Shown: piece after piece, positions 24,201 through 35,623 of the stretch | Layout of the letters: each line of letters opens with the position of its first letter | Position numbering within the stretch: position 1 is the first letter of the stretch | NCBI GenBank assembly: GCA_014706295.1 | Contig: JACSVZ010000007.1 | Coordinates: forward strand, 6,043,699 to 6,107,698 | Length of the DNA stretch: 64,000 nucleotides | Direction: 5' to 3' | From: Lycocorax pyrrhopterus obiensis | Lineage: Eukaryota; Chordata; Aves; Passeriformes; Paradisaeidae | The notes under the pieces: generated by a model | The model's database searches: none | Told to the model about the DNA's origin: nothing | Seen by the model: only the letters and a program-made list of their open reading frames with translations | Program-made: the position numbers and the translations under genes

Positions 24201-25224
24201 GGAAGGAAAATACACTTTTCAGAGGAGTGTAATAGTCCAGACCAGCAAACTTGGGAAAGAACTGGAGGGAAGAGCGGTGCCACACGATGCATTCACACAC
24301 ATGTACGAGGCTGAAGGGTGCTAATGGCTTTACAGACTTCTCGACAGAAAACACTGATTTATTGACTATTCCTGATGGTGATATCATATTAATCATAATA
24401 TTTTTCTCCAATTAAAGGTTTTACATTCCAGTGACATTGTAATCATAAGTAAAAAAGGAAAAAAAAAGGGATAGAAAATTAAGGCCAGCCTGCTTGGAAT
24501 GTACAAGAAGATAAGTGTTCATTATAGCAATCTTATACAGTGGGAGTTATTAATTTGGCAATTCAATTGCTCAATGGCTGTGTCGTTAATAATCAGGTGA
24601 TTATAATGGAACAAATACTCTCAGTTGTGGAGTTAGACAATGAAACAGCCCAAAAGTGGAAAAACAGAATTATAATGTTTATATTTTCCTCGAATTTCTG
24701 CTATAAAGTCAGTGCATGGACTAAATTTTGGTAGAATTCCTTCTTTTATATCTGTAGCCTATGTGCCTGCCTTCACTTTTTATTATTACTGTTAAAACTA
24801 CGTTATAAAAAGGACAGAGGAGAAATTAAGCTGGAAAATTTGACAGAGTATAAACCATATATTTTTGCTTTCAATGTCTTATCTCTTTAAAATCAAGCTC
24901 TCTCATTAAACTAGCGGTGGCCTCTCACTGCATCGCCTTAGAATAACAAAAAGATGCAGAGGAGCCGTATCTGCTTAATTACCACACTTTCCAAAAAGCA
25001 ACCATGCTAAATTTAAAGAGCAGTAAAACTTCAGCAGGCTTGGTCTCCATACTTGGAGGCTTCATAACCCGTCATGCGTGAGGGATTTTTTCCTGCTGTA
25101 GTGTCTCGGAGCAGCTCTGTTTTGGAGACCCTTCTTCCTTTTCAGGTGTGACAGAAAGTTAAAAAGCCCCACAGCTTCAATGCACTTTCTAACCACGCCA
25201 GGTGGTGTAATAAAATAAACTACC
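18231..25224. other. Noncoding stretch, no gene recognised
   Basis: A small CpG-enriched segment lies at about 19,476-19,595 (roughly ten CpG by hand count). The open frame at 20899-21402 (167 codons) has no domain and unremarkable composition. TAAT-rich, compact segments at about 19,290-19,450, 20,160-20,340 and 24,520-24,730 look like possible conserved regulatory sequence, but this is only an impression. No exon or RNA gene is recognised. Confidence 0.55.
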
Positions 25225-25276
25225 CATCACAAAACCACTTAGGTTGGAAAAGACCTTCAAATCCTCTAGCCCAACC
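25225..25276 (-). mobile_element. CR1 3'-end fragment, antisense
   Basis: 'catcacaaaaccacttaggt' followed by 'tggaaaagaccttcaaatcc' and 'ctagcccaacca' is the reverse complement of the CR1 3' terminus, with only a few substitutions. Homology may continue weakly to about 25310. Confidence 0.8.
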
Positions 25277-28200
25277 ATAAATCTGACCCATCCCTACAGC
25301 CCTCCCTGCTCCTGGATCCTTAGACAATAACTGCAACAGAAATATGCTCAAGTTTTGATATGCCACAGTTTTATTCTCCACTGATAAAGTGAAGGAACAG
25401 GAAACACACTTTTAAATTCCAGGTTAAAATGAAAGAAATCTGAAACAAACAGTTGTTTTTTCTCACGTATGTAAGGGATTTTTAAAAAAACCTAATGAGG
25501 AAGCTGAAGGAGCAGGTGCCCTGGAAAAAAGGCAACAACTGGATGTGAAAGTTTGGGAAAGAAAGATAAGTACAGGTATTGTTTCATGGCTTTCTCCTTA
25601 AAACGTTACAGGGGCACTGAGAAGTCATCTGCTGGACACATTAACTCATTCTTCTAGCAGCAGACCATTATTTAAATTCACTGTGCTGTTCCATTACCAT
25701 AGGGCAGGCAACCGAGGACATAGTGTAAGAAAAATTAAAATAAAAAGGGGAGTTTCCTGTGAAAATTTGAAAGAGAATATCAGATCATACAACCAATGTC
25801 AAAAACTATTATAGTTTAAATTATCTATAGTCTTAATAAAAATTATAACCTTAATCTCGCTAAAATTTGAACAGAACTAATATAAAAAGCAGATACATAT
25901 TTATGGTCCTTTACAATCACTATTGTCTGCTTTTTTTCTTATGGAATAGGGACATAGTCATCTGGTTTACGAATGCAAAAATTCAAGGAAAACCACTTCA
26001 AGACCAAAGAATAGAACTCCTGGATTCTTGACCCAATTCAGCCCAAGTCTACTGAGAAAAGGGCAAAAAGAGGGTGTCCCTCTAGGAAAATAACAACACT
26101 ACTATAAAGTAGCAGCTATCTGTTTTGGGTTGTTACTTCTCTTTATGAATGAATACAGCATAAACTGAATAGCTGAGCAGAAATTAAAATCTTATAGGAA
26201 CCAAAAGGATTTGGATCACACCTCCAGACTTTTGTCAAATGATAAATGAACCAGTTTCTGAAGGCTGGAAGAGCAGAGGGAAAGACATATGCTGAACAAT
26301 CCCTGAGACAAAGGAAGCTAGACTCAGATTACTTCAATTTTCTGAAAGGTTTCAGCAAAGGTTATACAGGATTTCAAGCACAGAAAGTAAATAGGACAAG
26401 AACTGGCATTATTGCTGGCATTTCTAGCATTTACTAATTTGGGTATGTAAACACTGGGAAATCTCTGCATAATTTCACTATTTAAATCCATTGATGGAAG
26501 GTGCATTGACGTTTTTGGTCAGTCAATTTGCTTTCAGTTCAGAAATAAGGTTTCTTCAAACTCTGCTAAGAACTGCAAGGGAGTAAACGGAGGAAGAACA
26601 GATGATTTGTGATTCTGCCTTCTGTTGAAGATGGGTGATTTTTTTCCATACTCTGTCAAGGAAAAAGAGAAGAAGATAATGGTTAGAGCACACTGCAGTG
26701 ACACAGTGCCAAGGTTCTTTTTCTGGGGGTTTTTTTGTTTGGTTGGTTTTGGGTCTTGAACAGATCACCATTGTGTTATAGTTCAGATACTCTTCATTCC
26801 CATTTGGAAGGTCTTAAATAGGACACTCAAATACAAGAGAACTCTTGGAATAAGAGCTCCAAAACCCCAAAATATATTTGTTTGTTATATTATTTGTTAA
26901 GGCAATAGCTCACAATACATGAAAATAAAGTGAAACTAAAACTCCCTTGACACTAAGGAAAACCAGGCAATGTTCTCCTCATTTATTTAAAAAACCCAGA
27001 CAACAAAACCAAAATCCTACCCAAATCTGGTCCTCATACAGAATGAGGCAAATTTTGTGAAGTTTGGAGATCAGTTGTGTCAGTAAAGCAGAGCTTATTG
27101 TCTTTCCAGCCCACAGTTTAAAAAGGTCATTTATATGATTTTCTTTGATCTCTGTAGATTGTTGGTCTTTCTGTCAGAGCCTACTGGAAATGTTGCTGCT
27201 GAGATAATTGTAAAATTAATAGATTCAACATGAAACTTGATTAAAAACAGTCCACTTGATTTCAAGAGCAGGAACACAATAAATACTCAATTGTCTTGCT
27301 GGAATTCACCTAGTTTGAGGGGGAATATTTTGTATAAAGGTTGTATCAGCTGGACTCAGGAAGTTCTGGTAGGTTCACACAAGGAAATCTCCTTTTACCG
27401 AACCCACGAGGGTCTGGACTGGAGGAAAAGCCCCAAAGAGACAGGGCATCTGGCAAAATATAATTTTCAGGCTTTTTGTTACCACCCAGACCTCTCTGTA
27501 TTTGTGCTTTTTGAGAGCATGGAACAGATCATGCATTTTTGTTTCTGGGGAAAAAAAAAATCTAAAAATTGAAGTAATCCCCAACAACACTTTCAGTTCT
27601 AATTTGTCAGATTATCTTGGCACAAAGTAGATAATAAATCATGACCCAAAAGTTCTTTTTCACTTCAGATGTCTCTTCTGAAGGGTTCTTTCCTTCTGAT
27701 TAAAGATTTGAATCTTTAAATTGCCCTGATTACAAACTGCCAAACAACCCACGGCACCAGAGCGTTCTCAAGAAGTTCATCAGCCCAGCATCCAGCGCAG
27801 CCACCAGCCCTGCAGGGGACTGAAGGACGTGGCAAAGGCACTGGGGCAGGGGTGGCTGCCAGAAAACCCAGCCAAGGCAGCGCCCGTTTTCCCTCCCACA
27901 GGCTAAGAGAGCACTTGCAGCCACGGAGTGAGCTCAGCTTGAGCTTTAAATCACACAACCCCTTTTCTTCTGAGGGGAGCTCATCCCTGCGCCACTGCCG
28001 GTGCGCTCTGTGCAAGCTGTATTTTGTGAGACACGTCTGACCCCAATGACAGCAAAGACAATAAATCCATCATGCTTCAAACAGCATTTTTGGAAAAACT
28101 AAGGGAGGCTGTTTCTGCTGGCTGAAGCCTCCTGTCCACGAGCCTCAGCTTTCCCCTTCAGCTGGCTCCTTAGCAGCAGGAATGCAAGCAGGAATCATAC

Positions 28201-30689
28201 TGTGAACAAACAGTCTGACTGCTGCAAGTCTACTCTACATCTTCATATAAAAAATACAAATTAGCATGCGATTTTTCTATATATAATGGAAGCAAATTGC
28301 CTGGAAGAAATCCTGCAGCTACCCACTTTACAATTTACTTAAGACAAACATTTATTTCCAGTCAGAAACAACACAGTGATTTTTTGACAAAAGTCGACTG
28401 TGGAACTGCTGGGGTCTGTACAAGGAAAGGCTGTACCAGGGAAAACAAACACACAGTTACAAAAGGAACTATTATTTTACTGCTGTATAAATTATGGAGT
28501 CTCAGTATCTGGGTTTAGCTGTTAAAATACTTTTGACATCACTGTAACACTTGAGGAAACCCTCTTTTATCAAGGAAAGAACAAAAATCATTTTAGTCCC
28601 TGAAACTAAATTAAAATCCTATGCCAAACAAAGTTTCCTTTGAACAAAAAGGAGAACAGAAGACTCCATAAACCCTCTCAAAGATTTTGTTTCTGCCGGC
28701 CTAACTTATAGGAAAGGCCTTCAGGCATATCAACCAGACACAGACTGCAGAGGGGAAGCAAAGCAGAGACTAAGGTCCTGGTGAGTTTGCTTCCAGATCC
28801 CAGCAGGGAAACCACAGCACAGTCAGAACATTGTGTGTGCACAGACACAAAACCTTGGACATCTAGTTTTTGATCAAGTAAGTTTACTCTGCGTTTAGAC
28901 CCTTTGAGCCACACATATAAGACTAAGAAGAAAATAAGCAAAATATATACAAAAAAAATAAAAACCTCAACAAACCCCAAAACTGTAAAAACCCCCACTC
29001 AAGCTCATTTCATATTTTCACATATGACTATCCTATTAATAAATACATTTTTAAAGGGACAGTGAGAGCAAATATTGCCAACCTTCATGCCTCTATGTGC
29101 TGAATTATATACTCCATTTTTTACATTTAATTTTAGTGCAGATCTATAAGGGGAAATCGGTAAAAACAATTTATCATACAGAAGCAAAGAGGAAAAGGGA
29201 TTACAGTTTACTGTCACATTTGCAACCATCTGAGCACAAGCACATTGGAATAACTATTCCATTAGATCCTAAACCCATCTCCTCCTGCCTCCAGCACTGA
29301 GTAACCAGGAATGGGAAAAATGTTCAGGCTGTGCTACTTTCTGCAGCACACCCTGCCAGCCTTGCCTGTGTAAGGAGGAAAAGAGTAATGACATAACTGG
29401 GCTTTCTCTGCACTGACAAGGGACATCTTGGGTTTAAAATGCTGCAGAATATTATCCCCAGGCTTTAGCAGTCCCTGCTTTTTGCATTTCACACATCAAA
29501 CTACCCATAGATACACTTGGAGCAGGAACCTGAAGAGATGATAAAGCAGAACCTGATTTTTGGATGAAGGTCAATACCTACTTACAGGCTGTGTTTCAGC
29601 TACAGATACGAAGGTATTTAAATTGAAGAGCTGATCAGCATGTCAGGCCGGGTTCATCCCCATAACGTTTGGTATGTTAACAGGGGCCAATGACAGCCCA
29701 GTAAAGATGAAATCCCCCCTCCCCCAAAAAACCAAAAAAAGCAACATCACTTTCACCAAACCAGGAGAAAATCCTGCCTTTTCTATTTGCCTGATTCTCT
29801 TTGGTTTCCTTTTAGTTTTAAGACACTGTCACTGAAGTTTATACATCATGTCACATCATCTAAGGGAACCTGAGAGGAAGAGTGAGCATTAGGAAGTTTA
29901 TGCATTCACTCATGCATCTGTAAAGCATTGGAAAACTGCACACTTATGGAGGTGGGCACAGGCAGAGTGGTTAATTTTTACATTTTTTTCTCCTGTGCAC
30001 TAATCCCATGGAAACCTCCAGCCAATTACAGGCATGGGCATGGACACACGCTAGCAGGCAAAAGGCTGAAACCTCAGAAATCAGTGCAAACCAGCAGGAT
30101 CTAAACACAACTGGTCAGCAGCACCCCACAGTCAGAGGTGTGGGCCAGCTGCAGACTCGTGTCCTGCCTTGCCATGGCTTTGGAGAGAGCACAGAGCTTT
30201 GCACATGCTGCTTTCGGGGTTTCTACGTTTCTGCCTGCTGAACGAGCCAACAGTCTGTCCAGGGCTGCTGCTGACAATTCTCAGCAGTAAAAGTAGCTGT
30301 TAAATCTTGAATTAGTTTGAAGTCAGGCTCATTAAATTCGGAAATGAGCTACAAAGATGTTTTCAAAAAGGATGAGCAAGTGAGTAAATTTTTAATTACT
30401 TATCAAGGAGGGGTTTTCAGTAGAGGTCGTCTTTGCAACTATGCAAAGCAATAAATATAACGGATTTATAGCTGGTTTTGTTTTCATGACAAACACCCAG
30501 GATTTGAAGGGAGTACAGAGATCAAAAATGGCTTGCTTTGACCAATATTTATGTAATATTCTGTCTTCCAGCACACAGACAGAAAAAAGCACGGAACATA
30601 ACATTCTCTCCTTCTTAAAGCAAATAATCCGTGTATTTACATCCAAACAAAAATAATGAGGCCTTCTGTTCAAGGCATCCTAAAACTTC
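25277..30689. other. Noncoding stretch, no gene recognised
   Basis: The stretch is mainly AT-rich. A GC-richer part at about 27,740-27,980 gives overlapping open frames on both strands, a sign of composition rather than coding. No known repeat, exon or RNA gene is recognised. Confidence 0.55.
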
Positions 30690-30895
30690 CTTACGCTCCA
30701 ATCACACAAAGACACGCTTTGATCAAATCCTGGCACTCGAACAGCGAGTCCAACCGCTGGAGGATTCTGCAGGTCATTCCTCGTAGCTCTGCGTGTTCAT
30801 TCTCACGTTTAATCTGCCCGCATCGATCCAGCGAACGCGAATCGATAGCGACAAGGTGACGGACTGGAATTATCATGGAGGCCACCGTGTTCTGT
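30690..30895. promoter_or_regulatory. CpG-dense patch of ordinary GC content (unknown function)
   Basis: By hand count there are about 17 CpG dinucleotides between 30693 and 30888, in sequence that is not strongly GC-rich. Most of the flanking DNA is CpG-poor. It contains two ATCGAT palindromes (30822-30827 and 30841-30846) flanking AACGCGA-type sequence. Reading frames stay open on both strands across nearly the whole patch (about 64-67 codons each), which CpG-rich sequence favours. The minus-strand frame looks rather protein-like, but I recognise no family. It could be an unmethylated regulatory element, a fragment of a coding sequence, or a structured RNA. Confidence 0.35.
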
Positions 30896-33460
30896 GGCCC
30901 TTCGTGCTTTAGGCTCTGGCTTGCCTTGCACCTGGAGCTTACCCTGGGTGCCTTGGACCTGGAGTTTACCCCTCTGCTGTGGTTTCTAAGCAGAGGGCAT
31001 CACTGCCTGCAGGAGCAGCGGTGCTGGACGGAGCAGATGCCCTCACCACCTGCAGTGAATTTTGGGATGTGATTTCCTTCCCCCACCACCAGGCAGTTCC
31101 TCATTTTCTGCCGTGGGTAATCCAGAAATCCTTTCCCTACCAGCAATTGTATCTGAGATCAGGAGACTTTAATGCACCCTGAAACGTAAATAATGCACGA
31201 CACACAAATACCTTCCCTCAAAATCTTGGGTCTGGCTTTATCAAGGGCTTCCACAACACCACAAATAGCTTTTAATGCATTTTAGTGTGGCCAGAGAACA
31301 TCCTTGCACTCACTAAGCCCTTCACACAGCCATCATCACAGGACCAGATGGCTCTTGAGCTCCACCACACCCCCAGCACCAACCCTGGACTGCCGCAACC
31401 TGCCAGCACCAGTGCTCTGCACAAGGCAGCAGAATAAATCAGACCCACCATAGAGCAGCACTGGGTGGTTGCTTTCAGCAGATGACAGGGTATTTTTGTT
31501 TTCAGAACAACAGAAAATGGAGATTTTGAGGCTAAGAGAAAGCATGTCAAAACGAGAACCTTTTGCTTCTGAATAATTCTTTTCGCTAAAGTTAGATCAG
31601 CTTCAGTAAGAAATAACTGGGGAAAAGAGACTCCCAGCAAACCTAGGAAAGATGTGACATGACATCCCAGCAGAGATAAAGAAGTGATCTGTGAGAGAAC
31701 GGAGAAAGGAACATTTTACATTATTACATGTTATTATATTATACATATTATTCATTCTTATTCTACTACACAGCTGAGCTCCCTGGTTATGCCAAAGTGG
31801 AGTTTAACCCTGACTTTCAATCCTTCCCTCTTTTGAACACGCAAAGGATTGGCATCCTTGCTCCAGAGCATGAAATCTGGCTGTAAGTGCTCATACTCAG
31901 CAGAGAGATTGCAGAATATATCAGTACCAACAACGTTGTCTGCCACGTTGGTGAAACATCCCCACATCCTCTGAAATGCATTTCCGTGACAGACTGGCTT
32001 CACAAGGCCAAAACCAGTTTAGTTGATTATTTTCAGTACATATTCCCTCAGCACTCAAAAGATTTCAGAACCTGACAACCTATTACTGAGAAGCATATCC
32101 TTTCTGATGAGAAGATCTAAGACTCTGAATTTGGAATATTTTCTGCGTTACTGAAATTAAAAGCATTGAGAATGAAAAGTTTCAATTAAGTCAATCCTCA
32201 GTTTAACATTTCACGTTGTCAATTTTTATACACTGAACCCAAAAATGTGACAAAATCAGTGTAAAGAAAGGAAGAAACAGTTAACTAGCAGAACTCAGCT
32301 GTAAATACCACAACAATATGCAGTGGTCCGGTGGTTTGGTAAATGTAATCTATTGATAAACTTCTCCCTTATGAAGTAGCCTGTCTGAAAAAAAACAAGT
32401 CATGGACTGATTAATTAAAAAACATATCAATAAATAACTTAGAAGAGATTCTAATTTGAAAACTAAGTACTGATCATATTGCCTCTCACTGCCAGAAAAC
32501 CTGAAGATGCTGACAGAAATCAAATACACTTTTACCCTTTTAAGGGCGAGCTCTGCCATAAAGAAAAGTCATCGGGAGCAAGAGTTTTTAATTTTACTTA
32601 AGTATTTTTATTATAAAGCCTCAGACTTGGAGTATTTACATTTCATTCTAAATGCTCACCAGGACTCTGAGATTAAGTGCAACTTCAAAGACCAGCACCA
32701 GCTTTTAAAGCTTTTTAAAGTGTCATGAAGCAATAAACTGCATGATTTAGGCGGGTAAGTGAAGGTCCCTGAAAAACCCATCAGCTTTTGAGTAACACCG
32801 GAAGGAATCAACTCCCAGCTTGAATTTCTAATTCCCCAGGTATCTAAACTTGTAGTCTCCCAGCATCACCAGCACTGCTTTTTGGGAAAACCAACATGAG
32901 CATTCCTTGAGGGAGCACATAAACAGGGAGCTGGAGACTACTGGGGCACAGGACTTGCTCAGTCCTGAGGGATGCCTCGAGCCAAACTCTGTAGGATATA
33001 TTTTTCCACTCGTGGTCTTTGGAGCCTGCCTTGCCCTGAGGACACAGCACCAGCAGCTGTAGCACAAAGTGCCTTCCCAGCCCCTTCATCCCTCGCTGCT
33101 CCCACTCCTGCAGCAGGCGGTGGAGGGAGGATGAATTATCTCCAGAGGAACCTGCTGCTATTTCACTGCCGAGACTGAGGCTCAAACCACCAAGCTGCTA
33201 CATCAAAGACCATTCCACTACCTCCACTTTTAGTCAATTTATGAAGAGTGCACTCTGTGCACTTTTTTAACACAGACCAAAGGTACTGAGCTTCAGCAGA
33301 TGGCACAGAAATATGCACTCCTAGTGCACGGAGCCAGGCTCCTGGCGCTCTGATTCCACGACAATGAGTTAATTTTCATCCCTGCTCTCTCTCAACTCAT
33401 TCTAAGTAGGTGCTCATAGACTGCTCTGCACTCCTGCTACCTTGAAATGCTCTTCAGATG

Positions 33461-33500
33461 TGCCTAACCTTATTCTGGTGTGCCTAACCTTATCCTGCAG
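33461..33500. repeat. Tandem duplication of a 20-bp unit
   Basis: TGCCTAACCTTATTCTGGTG is followed directly by TGCCTAACCTTATCCTGCAG. The two copies differ at three positions. It is a small slippage-type duplication. Confidence 0.85.
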
Positions 33501-33602
33501 CATCTCTTCCACCACGATTTAAGTTCTTGCAGAAACCATCTTATAGTCTGTGTTCTAAATCTGGGTTCTGGACTCTGTGCTTGTACAGTCAATGCCAAAA
33601 AG

Positions 33603-33622
33603 TTAAGTGTTGTAACACTTAA
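33603..33622. repeat. Perfect palindrome with paired TTAAGTG/CACTTAA motifs
   Basis: TTAAGTGTT (33603-33611) and AACACTTAA (33614-33622) are exact reverse complements with a 2-nt spacer. The half-site TTAAGTG resembles the binding core of NK2-class homeodomain factors (family knowledge). Function is not shown. Confidence 0.8.
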
Positions 33623-35187
33623 ATTCAAGACAACCTGGATTTTTATTTTGCCTCGTTTTGCAGTCAGCTATTAATCCATATAATTATTTATGTTTCAATA
33701 TAAAATTCTTAATTCAAAGTGCAAAAAAAAAGTATCACAGTTAAAAAGAATATAGCTTATCTATATTTATACCTGATTAGTGTTGATGTATTTTTTCAAA
33801 ACATATCCAGGAATCTGGCAATTCAATTTCTGATCCCAAATCCACCAAGATATTTAAAGAACTGCACTCCAGTGTTACAGAGCACCCTGGATACGGTAGC
33901 ATTTGTGCAGAGACTATTTATTAAGTTCTGGCTTGGAAGACTTACAACGGGGAAAAGCAAAGTCATGCCAGGATGTGGTTGGTTTGATAAATAATGGAAG
34001 GAGATTTCATAATACAGAGCTCTATTATTCCTTCAGCATAAAGTGCAACGGAGGAGGAAAGCTAATAACACAGCAGCACAAATTTCTCCTAATGGAGAGA
34101 CAGGCAGATTGGTTCCTCCAGGGGGGTAGGATGAGGGTTTGTACAAGGCCTAACAGCTGTAAGTTACCCGGGGTTCACTCACTGGTGAAGGGCTCAGCAC
34201 GTCCAGGCAGGAGGGGCAGCGCTGGAGCTGCGGAGCTCCCAGACACCAGAGCGCACCCAGGCTGCTCGGCAGCCCCCTGGCCAGCCCTGCGCTGCTGACA
34301 AGTGATGGTACAGCACACAACTTGGCGTGATTTCATCTGAAAAACAAACCAATAAATGAAATTGCATTATTCTTCTGGGGGGCCGAAAAGCGCTCCGAGG
34401 TTTAGCTGCTGTCAGAACACCACGCTGCTAGGCAAGCAGCTGGAAAAAGGACCGGAATTTTTGATGAAAATGAAATGCATTTCAGATCTTTAAAAACTTT
34501 CCTTCATTCAGTCTGCAATTCCGTTTTTGTAACCCCCCAGGGTTCAGCCACCTTGTATTTTGTCAGTTCTGTCTCTCCAGCCATCTACCACTGTCACCAG
34601 CTTCATTTGTGAGGGGGAACGTGGGGGTGTGATGGAATCCTGCAGTAGAGCCGTTTGAACGATTCAGTGTTGTCTGGGTATGCCTCTGCCATCTATCATC
34701 CAGAAATTTATACTGCTTTTCAGATCACTCAAAGGAATTAAAGCTCTTCAGGACATCATTTCTTTCCTTGCAATTTCTTTTCCTGGCAAAAGGAAAAAGA
34801 AGTTCAATCTGTTTTCACTGAAAGTCCAAAAAAGTATCAGACTACACACTCATGCTCAGACAGCTGAACATAAAGGTGTCTGGCTCTATATATCTCAATT
34901 TCCCTCTCCTGAAATCAAGAGCAATCATTGTATGGATACGGTGTAAAAGCATGTTCAAAGTGAGCCTCAGCAGAGACAGAGATCGTTTCCTTTCGATGCC
35001 GTACAACACAATCAACATCTGTGGGAAACAAAAGCCTCTCGTAAGGGCTCACAGAGCACAAACAAAAGAGCGGCCCGAGGGGCAGATAACCAATTTACAC
35101 AGAACTTACTGTACCCGTGTTATCAAGATGGAAAACGGCGGCAGAAATGAGGCCGAAGTGAAATTCCATTTTCAGGATTGCTAAGTG

Positions 35188-35623
35188 CGTGATCACAGAG
35201 GGCACACCGCACCGAGAACCGCTCCCCTGGGCGGGCTGCTGCTGCCACTTGTCACCGCAGCAGGCAAAGGGCTGAGCGGGCACTGCCAGCTCCCGTGCCG
35301 CAGGTCTGCTGCCACCGAGGGCAGGCAGAGCCCCTGAGCTGTCACCACTCGCAGAATTCCCCAGGAGAATCCGGGAGCAACTAAAAAGGACCTGGAGGAC
35401 GGAGCACTTTGGAAACCGCCTGCAAACTGTGATTTGAAACACTTCATCTCCATCTCCTGCCGCCTCCGGCTGCCCCCGGCGCACCTGGATCTGCCACCAG
35501 CCCTGGCCCTGGTGCCACGGGACGGCAGCAGCGGGAGAGGCAGGGATGGGCAGAGCTGGGGCACGGCAGGGAAGGCACTGGAAGCGCTGGAGCAGCAGCG
35601 GCTCATGCGAGAGCAGCAGCAAG
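35188..35623 (+). promoter_or_regulatory. Small CpG island, candidate promoter and first exon of an unannotated transcript
   Basis: By hand count about 25 CpG lie in roughly 425 bp of GC-rich sequence, against a CpG-poor background. A GC box (GGGCGGG, 35229-35235) lies near its left edge. Its right edge carries a consensus splice donor, AAG|GTGAGC, with GT at 35624-35625. The + strand frame ahead of the donor reads LEQQRLMREQQQ, which is coil-like but not attributable to any family. Long overlapping open frames also exist on the minus strand (35095-35622 and 35193-35720, different frames), so coding potential cannot be assigned. It could be a lncRNA promoter, an orphan CpG island, or merely GC-rich sequence. 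Confidence 0.35.

Larger units (their letters stand above)
30896..35187. other. Noncoding stretch, no gene recognised
   Basis: The stretch contains an ATTA-rich low-complexity tract near 31,715-31,755, a 20-bp tandem duplication at 33461 and a palindrome at 33603. Open frames on both strands are short and without recognisable domains. Confidence 0.55.

Noticed and set aside
30720..30760. tRNA-like string 'cactcgaacagcgagtccaac'
   Set aside because: No matching A box or acceptor stem could be placed. It does not fold as a cloverleaf by inspection.
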